A stretch of 64,000 bases of DNA from Hordeum vulgare subsp. vulgare. Its lineage: Eukaryota; Streptophyta; Magnoliopsida; Poales; Poaceae. The notes beneath the pieces are model-generated. The model was not told the DNA's origin and did no database searches. It saw only the letters and a list, made by a program, of their open reading frames with translations. The stretch's first letter is position 1, and every line of letters starts with the position of its first letter. The stretch spans positions 325,139,186 to 325,203,185 of the forward strand of contig NC_058520.1 in the NCBI RefSeq assembly GCF_904849725.1, given 5' to 3'. Position numbers and translations under genes: made by a program. Shown here in pieces: positions 57,437-64,000 of the stretch.

Positions 57437-58962
57437 TGCTACGGCGACAGAAATCTTCTGTCGTCTCTTGAGCTTGCGTTGGTTTTTTCCTTGAAGAAGA
57501 AAGGGCGATGCAGCACAGGAGCAGTAAGTATTTCCCTCAGTTTGAGAACCAAGGTATCGATCCAGTAGGAGAATCGCGTTAAGTCTAGAGTACCTGCACA
57601 AACACAAAATAGCTTGCACCCAACGCTATAAAGGGGTTGTCAATCCCTTCAAGATTGATTGAAAGTGAGAACTGAAGGCGGAAAGTGCAACGAAGTAAAA
57701 ATGTAAGGCTGAAAATATGGTGTGAAGTAGACCCGAGGGCCATAGTGTTCACTAGAGGCTTCTCTCAAATCAGCAAATATTACGGTGGGTGAACAAATTA
57801 CTGTCGAGCAATTGATAGAACCGCGCAAAGTCATGACGATATCTAAGGCAGTGATCATACATATAGGCATCACGTCCGAGACAAGTAGACCGATACTTTC
57901 TGCATCTACTACTATTACTCCACACATCGACCGCTATGCAGCATGCATCTAGTGCATTGCGTTGATGACGAATAGAGTAACGCCTTAAGCAAGATGACAT
58001 GATGTAGAGGGATAAACTCAAACCAATGATGAAACCCATCTTTTTACCCTTGATGGCAACACCACGATGCGTGCCTCGCTACCCCTTATGTCACTGGGTG
58101 AGGTCACCGCACGGTATGAACCCAAAACCAAGCACTTCTCCCATTGCAACAATCATAGACCAAGCTGGCCAAACAAAACCCACAACTCGAAGAGAATTAC
58201 AAGGATATGAAATCATGCATATAAGAGATCAGAAGAAACTCAAATAAGATTCATAGATAATCTGATCATAAACCCACAATTCGTTGGATCTCGACAAACA
58301 CACCGCGAAGAAGATTACATCTGATAGATCTCCATGAAGATCATGGAGAACTTTGTATTGAAGATCAAAGAGAGAGAAGAAGCCATCTAGCTACTAGCTA
58401 TGGACCCGTAGGTCTATGGTGAACTACTCGCGCATCATCGGAGAGGTCATGGTGTTGATGAAGAAGCCCTCTGTATCCGAATCCCCCCTCCGGCGGGGCA
58501 CCAGAACGTGCCCCAGATGGTATCTTGTGGAGACGGAAGCTTGCAGCGGCGGAAAAGTGTTTTCGTTGATCTCCTGTTTTTTCTGGGATTTTAGGGAATA
58601 TATAGGCGAAATACCTAGGGTAGAAGAGGCCCAGGGAGCCCACAAGCCTAGGAGGCGCGGGCCCCCTGGCCACGCCATGAGGTCTTGTGGGGTCCCTAGT
58701 GACCCTCTGTCTTGGTTCTCAAGTCTCCTGATCGTCTTCTCTTTCGGAAAAAATCTTTTCGGAAGTTTTATTCCGTTTGGACTCCGTTTCAAATCCTCCT
58801 CTGAAAAGGGTCAAAAACACAGAAAAAACAGGAACCGGCACTTGGTACTGAGTTAATAGGTTAGTCCCAAAAAAATATATAAAAGTCATACAAAACATCC
58901 AAAGTTTGACAAGATAATAGCATCAAACCATCAAAAATTATAGATACGTTGGAGACGTATCA
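57437..58962 (-). mobile_element. Solo LTR, type B, inserted in gag
   Basis: On the minus strand it runs from TGATACGTCTCCAACG (58962) to CTGTCGCCGTAGCA (57437), 1526 bp. The flanks are tatag (57432-57436) and tatac (58963-58967), a 4/5 target duplication. Gag N-terminal text lies on both sides (compare CAGAAGTAGC...ATCAAG on the left and GTGAATCAAAAGAAGAGCTAG on the right with 8700-8815), which confirms insertion within gag. The same LTR type is present, inverted, at 10387-11586. Confidence 0.82.
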
Positions 58963-58967
58963 TATAC

Positions 58968-59151
58968 CAGAACGAACAACAGGCGGCGGCGTACCAAGCT
59001 GATCCAAAACAGTAGGTGAATCAAAAGAAGAGCTAGATGGTAGTTCCTTACCTCCTCTCGTATGAGAGGGATGATCTTGGTTCGAGTATCTTTCATATTC
59101 TTCAAAGTAGCAATTGGATATCCTCTAGTTAAGACAATAAATATAGCTATG
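58968..59151 (-). pseudogene. Gag leader and N-terminus, separated from the rest by the solo LTR
   Basis: Text equivalent to 8780-8930: CAAAAGAAGAGCTAGATGG, CAGTTCCTTACC-like, then the leader before the primer site. It has the right order relative to the primer site at 59152 and to the gag at 56286-57436. Confidence 0.6.
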
Positions 59152-59170
59152 TTCCTCGACAAAGTCGCCA
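59152..59170 (-). other. Degenerate tRNA-Asp-type primer binding site
   Basis: TGGCGACTTTGTCGAGGAA on the minus strand, at the same distance from the LTR end (11 bases) as the site at 8935. It matches the tRNA-Asp-type consensus TGGCGCCGTTGCCGGGGA at the start and more weakly after that. Confidence 0.6.
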
Positions 59171-59181
59171 CAAAAAGGTCT

Positions 59182-60397
59182 TGATAACCCACAAGTATAG
59201 GGGATCGCGACAGTCTTCACGGGTAGTATTACACCCTAATTTATTGATTCGACACAAGGGGAGCCAAAGAATATTTATAGGCCTTGACAGTTGAGTTGTC
59301 AATTCAATCACACATGGGATATCTCTCTGCAACAAAGGTTTAGTAGCACAACAAATAGTAGTAGCAGCAACCTGTTAGCAGTAGTGACATTGACAACAAC
59401 AATAGTAACTTAGCAAGATTCAATATATGTAAAACGTAGGCATATGGTACAATGATGGAAAGATATGGATGACATCTATCATGCGCGCATGTATTTCGTA
59501 TATGGTGCACACTAGAGCAACACATGATTAGCTGCAACTTATCAATATAATGCATGCATGTATTCCGCATATAGTCATACGTGCTTGCAATAAGAACTTG
59601 CATGACATCTTTTGTCCTACACTCCCGTGGCAGCGGGTACTTTGGAAGCTAAAGGATATTAAGGCATCCTTTTCATATTGAACCTGAACAAAGCATTACC
59701 ACATGGTGAATAAACGAACTCCTCATACTACGTCAATCATAAAAAAGAATCACAATTATTGTCACCTTGGGGTATGCGGATCAAGACACGTAATAGGTGC
59801 ATACAACTTGCAAGATAGGATCTAAAAACTTTTCATATTCAAAGAGAATGTAGCAAGTTTAGGACTGAAATCGTGGCACTCGGGCCCTAGTGATAAGCAT
59901 TAAGCTTAGCAAAGTCATAGCAACATCAATCTCAGAACATAGTGGATACTAGGGATCAAGCCTAGCAAAGTCATAGCAACATCAATCTCAGAACATAGTT
60001 GATCTCCTGATTTTTTTCTGGCATTTTAGGGAATATATAGGAGAAAGACCTAGGGCAGAGGAGGCCCAGGGAGCCCACAAGCCTGGGAGCCATGGGCCCC
60101 CCTGGTAGCGCCATGAGGGCTTGTGGGGTCCCTGGTGACCCTCTGCCTTGGTTCTCAAGTCTCCCGATCGTCTTCTGTTTCGGAAAAAATCTTTTCGGAA
60201 GTTTTATTCCGTTTGGACTTCGTTTCAAATCCTCCTATGAAAAGGGTCAAAAACACGGAAAAAACAGGAACTAGCACTTGGCATTGAGTTAATAGATTAG
60301 TCCCAAAAAAAGATATAGAAGGCATAAAAACATCCAAAGTTTGACAAGATAATAGCATGAAACCATCAAAAATTATAGATACATTGGAGACGTATCA
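59182..60397 (-). mobile_element. Chimeric Athila-like LTR with a primer site on one side and a polypurine tract on the other
   Basis: It begins TGATACGTCTCCAATG on the minus strand at 60397 and ends CTTGTGGGTTATCA at 59182, 1216 bp. The first ~397 bp (60397-60001) match type B LTR text (58962-58568). The rest (about 59990-59182) matches type A (8964-9790). At the join a 34-bp phrase, starting GCAAAGTCATAGCAACATC, occurs twice (59909-59942 and 59966-59999). Confidence 0.78.
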
Positions 60398-60412
60398 AGC
60401 ATCCCCAAGCTT
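60398..60412 (-). other. Polypurine tract before the LTR
   Basis: On the minus strand AAGCTTGGGGATGCT abuts TGATACG. This is the usual polypurine tract of this Triticeae gypsy group, and it marks the sequence to the right as the 3' end of an internal domain. Confidence 0.8.
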
Positions 60413-63073
60413 AACTCCTGCTCGTCCTCGAGTAGGGAAGTGATAAAGACTGAATTTTTGATGTGGAATGCTACCTAGCATAATTGTCCTTTGTAACTTC
60501 TTTCATGTGACATGAATGTTCAGATCCGTAAGATTCAAAACAATAGTTTGCTATTGACATGAAAACAATAGTACTTCAAGCAAACTAGCAAGGTAATCAT
60601 GAACTTTCGAAATAACAAGGCCAAAGAAAGTTATCCCTTCAAAATCATATAGTCTGGCTATGCTCCATCATCCCCACACAACTAATTTAAATCATGCACA
60701 ACCCCGGTGTTGTCCAAGTAATTGTTTTCACACTCTTACTTTCTCAAACCTTTTTCAACTATCACGCAATACATGAGCGTGAGCCATGGATATAACACTA
60801 TAGGTGGAATAGAGTGTGGTGGTGGTTGTGAGACAAAAAGGAGGAGATGGTCACATTGACTCGGCTTATCAAAGGGTTATGGAGATGCCCATTAATAGAT
60901 ATCAATGTGAATGAGTAGGGATTACCATACAAATGATGCACTAGAGCTATAAGTATGTGAAAGCTCAAAAGGAAAACTAGTGGGTGTGCATCCAACTTGC
61001 TTGCTCACGAAGACCTAGGGCAATTTTGAGGAAGCCCGTCATTGGAATATACAAGCCAAGTTATATAATAAAGATTCCCACTAGCATATGGTGGTGACGA
61101 AACGAGAGGCTCTCAATCATGAAGAACATGGTGCTTTTATGAAGCACAAGTGTGGAAAAAGATAGTAGCATTGTCCCTTCTCTCTTTTTCTCTCTTCTTT
61201 TTTTTGATTGGGCTCTTTGGCCTCTTTTCATTTTTTTATTTGGGCTCTTTGGCCTCTTTTTTTGATTTCCTCACATGGGACAATGCTCTAATAATGATGA
61301 TCATCACACTTTTATTTACTTACAGCTCAAAGCTTAGAACGCTGATGACTCTACAGGAAATGCCTCCGGCAGTGTACCGGGATGTGCAACGATCTAGCTT
61401 GGTGTATGACGTTGAAACATCTCTCTAGCTATCTTACAATCATGCAATGGCAATATGAGAGTGACGGCACAAGTCATGAGACGGAACAGTGGGAGTTGTA
61501 TGGCAATATATCTCGGAATGGCTATGAAAATGCCATAGTAGGTAGGTATGGTGGCTGTTTTGAGGAAGGCATATGGTGGGTTTGTGCACCGGCGAAAATT
61601 GCGCGGTACTAGAGAGGCTAGCAATGGTGGAAGGTGAAAGTGCATCTATACCATGGACTCACATTAGTCATGAAGAACTCACATACTTGTTGAGAAAGTT
61701 ATTATTAGTAATCGAAACAAAGTGCTAAACACATACTCCTAGGGGAAGGGTTGGTAGGTGTTAACCATAGCGCGATCCCGGCCTCAACACAAAGGATGAC
61801 AATCAATAGATCAATTATGCTCCGACTTGCTAACATAGCGGTTCACCATACGTGCATGTTACGGGAATCACTAACTTCAACACAAGTATTTCTAGATTCA
61901 CAACACCCTACTAACATAACTCTTAATATTACCAAATCCATGTCTCAAAACTTAGTGAGAGGAATCAAACTTCTCTTTCTACTCAATGCACATGAAGATG
62001 GAGGTCTTGGTATCCTCTTTGGGTACCTATCACCTTTGGGACTACTTTCATAGCACAAGCAACTACCAAGTTACGCACCGCCGTGCTCTAAAAGATCTAA
62101 GTGAAGCACATAGAGCAAAATTGTCTAGCTCAAAAGATATAAATGAATCACAATGAGCATTCTAGCAAATTCAAGATGAGTGCATGTATCTCTCAAAAGG
62201 TGTGCAGCAAGGATGATTGTGACAGAACAAAAAGAAAAGACTCCTACGATACAAGACGCTCCAAGCAAAACACATATCATGTGGTGAATAAAAATATAGC
62301 TCCAAGTAATGTTACCGATGGATTGAAGACGAAAGAGGGGATGCCTTCCCGGGGCATCCCCAAGCTTAGGCTTTTTGGTGTCCTTGAATTTGGCTTGGGA
62401 TGCCTAGGTCATCCCCAAGATTGAGCTCTTTCCACTCTTTATCCCTTTGTCCACGAGAACATCACCCAAACCTTGAAAACTTCACAACACAAAACTTAAA
62501 CAGAAACTCGTGATATCATTAGCACAAGAAAACAAACTACCACCTCTTTAGGTACTGTAGCAAACTTGAATTCTATTTATATTGGTGTTAGATTACTGTA
62601 TTCTCACTTTTCCATGGCTAGTACCCCCCAATACTATCCATATTTCATCAAAACAAGCAACCAACTCAACAAAAACAGAATCTGTCAAAAACAGACCAGT
62701 CTGTAGCAATCAGTATACTTCGTATACTTCTGGTACCTCAATTTTTTTTGAAAAATTACGACTACCTAGGAAAAAGGAATATCAACCAGAATAAAAAAGA
62801 ATAAACTCAAAATATCTTTCTGAATAAAAATAAAAAATAATCCCGTGAGCGAAAAGTTTTTGTCTTTTTCCAGCAGGATCAAACAACCATCACCAAGACT
62901 AGTCATAAAGGTTTTGCTTGGCTCAAACACAAAAAGAAACAAAAAAGACACTATCATAACAGAATTATGATGGTGTGGGCGCTACAAAACAGAAAGAAAA
63001 ATATAAATTCATTGGGTTGCCTCCCAACAAGCGCTATTGTTTAACGCCCTTAGCTAGGCATAAAGCGATAGAA
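60413..63073 (-). mobile_element. Athila/Sabrina-like internal domain, 3' non-coding part
   Basis: 2.7 kb between the protease-containing frame and the polypurine tract. No integrase, reverse transcriptase or RNase H frame can be read on the minus strand. A T-rich block with duplicated TTTGGGCTCTTTGGCCTCTTT-like text lies near 61205-61260, and GGGGCATCCCCAAGCTTAGG-type words occur near 62351 and 62406. The plus-strand frames here (61150-61428, 61751-62053) have no recognisable domain. Confidence 0.65.
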
Positions 63074-64000
63074 TCACGTATCGTCGTCTTTGGTTCTCAA
63101 ACCATAAGTAGCCCTCATCATGGATTCATAAGGCAATCTTATTTTCTTTCTAGGAAAGTGTTCCATGCCCTTTTTTAACGGAAATTGAAATATAATATTC
63201 CCTTCCTTCATATCGATGATAGCACCGATAGTCCTTAGGAAAGGTCTACCAAGAATGATAGGGCATGTCGGATTGCAATCAATGTCAAACACAATGAAAT
63301 CCACGGGTACATAGTTCCTATTTGCAATAATAATAAAATCATGGATCCTTCCCATGGGTTTCTTGATAGTAGAATCCGCAAGATGCAAATTAAGAGAACA
63401 CTCCTCAATCTCATTAAAACCCAGAACATCACATAAAGACTTTGGAATCGCGGAAACACTAGAACCCAAATCACACAAAGAATTGCATTCATAGTTTTTT
63501 ATTTTGATTTTGATAGTAGGTTCCCACTCATCATGAAGCTTTCTAGGGATAGAAACTTCCAATTCAAGTTTCTCTTCAAGAGATTTTATCATAGCTTCGA
63601 CGATATGATCGGTAAAGGCCTTGTTTTGGCTATAAGCGTGTGGAGAGATTAGCATGGATTGCATCAAGGAAATGCATTCAATCAAGGAGCAACTATCATA
63701 ATTGAATTCCTTGAAATCCAAAGTAGTAATTTCATTACTACTCAAAGTTTTAATATCTTCTACTCCACTTTCAATGCTTTTAGCATCAAGATAGATGGAC
63801 TCCGAATCATTGGGGCGTTTTTCAAACAAAGTGGATTCATATCCAGTCCCATCATCATTAGGTTTGACACAAGAAAAAAAAGATTCAATGGGAGTCACAC
63901 CAAGCACTTTAAGATCTTCGGGATTCTTATCACGAGAACACGCCTTTTTAAGCCATTCATGTCTAGCACGAATTTGGGAGGTTCTTTCTTTGCTCTCACT
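63074..64000 (-). CDS. Athila-like gag-protease reading frame with retropepsin domain (partial, runs off the window)
   Basis: The frame is open from the window edge to a TGA at 63074; no true start is visible. After a helical region (KSLEEKLELEVSIPRKLHDE) comes a gypsy aspartic protease. It shows the flap-side NYECNSLCDLGSSVSAIPKS, in which the catalytic motif appears as Asp-Leu-Gly-Ser-Ser, then LHLADSTIKKPMGRIHDF, then PIILGRPFLRTIGAIIDM. D-L-G-A-S/S-S in place of D-S/T-G is common in Athila/Tat-type retropepsins. The protease would mature the gag polyprotein. The frame stops after RTKDDD without passing into reverse transcriptase. This fits a non-autonomous element or an internal deletion. 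No stop or frameshift is visible within the part seen. Confidence 0.8.
   Translation of the reverse strand, partial: SESKERTSQIRARHEWLKKACSRDKNPEDLKVLGVTPIESFFSCVKPNDDGTGYESTLFEKRPNDSESIYLDAKSIESGVEDIKTLSSNEITTLDFKEFNYDSCSLIECISLMQSMLISPHAYSQNKAFTDHIVEAMIKSLEEKLELEVSIPRKLHDEWEPTIKIKIKNYECNSLCDLGSSVSAIPKSLCDVLGFNEIEECSLNLHLADSTIKKPMGRIHDFIIIANRNYVPVDFIVFDIDCNPTCPIILGRPFLRTIGAIIDMKEGNIIFQFPLKKGMEHFPRKKIRLPYESMMRATYGLRTKDDDT

Noticed and set aside
61150..61428. Plus-strand frame with hydrophobic Leu/Phe stretch suggesting a membrane protein
   Set aside because: It is antisense to the Athila-like internal domain and falls in a T-rich tract with a local duplication. The hydrophobicity follows from TTT/CTT codons.
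63235..63492. 85-codon minus-strand frame overlapping the protease
   Set aside because: It is a shifted-frame shadow of the retropepsin region, whose own frame carries the recognisable motifs.

Overview
The window is a block of nested transposable elements from a large-genome grass, almost certainly a member of the Triticeae (wheat, Aegilops, barley or rye). Three things point there: solo LTRs with the ends and layout of the BARE-1/Angela/WIS copia family, LTRs of the Sukkula/LARD and Athila-Sabrina kinds, and a cluster of Stowaway-type MITEs ending in CTCCCTCCG. Family names come from memory of these repeats and were not checked against a database. Only one host gene is convincing: an apparently intact, single-exon LOB-domain (LBD) transcription factor gene at 50459-51223.

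Layout. 1-7140: pieces of gypsy-type LTRs and a non-coding internal remnant. 7141-10386: an Athila-like gypsy element on the minus strand (broken gag, tRNA-Asp-type primer site, complete LTR). 10387-17161: a truncated LTR, then the 3' end of a Maximus-like copia LTR split by a solo Angela LTR (12002-13820), then a decayed copia gag that carries a Mutator-like element (15702-16832, 9-bp target duplication). 17162-50200: an inverted LARD-like element (LARD-2). It is interrupted by a complete Maximus/SIRE-like copia element (21529-44574, target duplication ccaag), which is itself interrupted by a second LARD-like element (26489-40373). LARD-2 is interrupted again by two Angela solo LTRs, one inside the other (45010-48606, target duplications acata and cctcc). 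50222-56285: a low-copy island with the LBD gene, Stowaway-type MITEs, a probable hAT-type MITE, two short tandem duplications, a TCGCAGCACC-rich repeat and a PIF/Harbinger derivative with a decayed ORF1. 56286-64000: a second Athila-like block on the minus strand, with a gag broken by a solo LTR, a chimeric LTR lying between a PPT and a PBS, and a gag-protease reading frame running off the right edge.

The genes do not form a pathway. Everything except the LBD gene is retrotransposon or DNA-transposon coding sequence, mostly broken by stops and frameshifts. The relationships that matter are insertion order and recombination: solo LTRs, a tandem LTR, chimeric LTRs, and a deletion that removed integrase and reverse transcriptase from the copia element. 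No CRISPR array, operon, tRNA or rRNA gene was seen, and no previously undescribed cellular system can be supported from this sequence. The points most worth following up are the LTR abutting the LBD promoter, the extra LTR fragment fused to LARD-1, the hairpin-forming GCGGTAGTA arrays, and the recombinant LTRs on the right.
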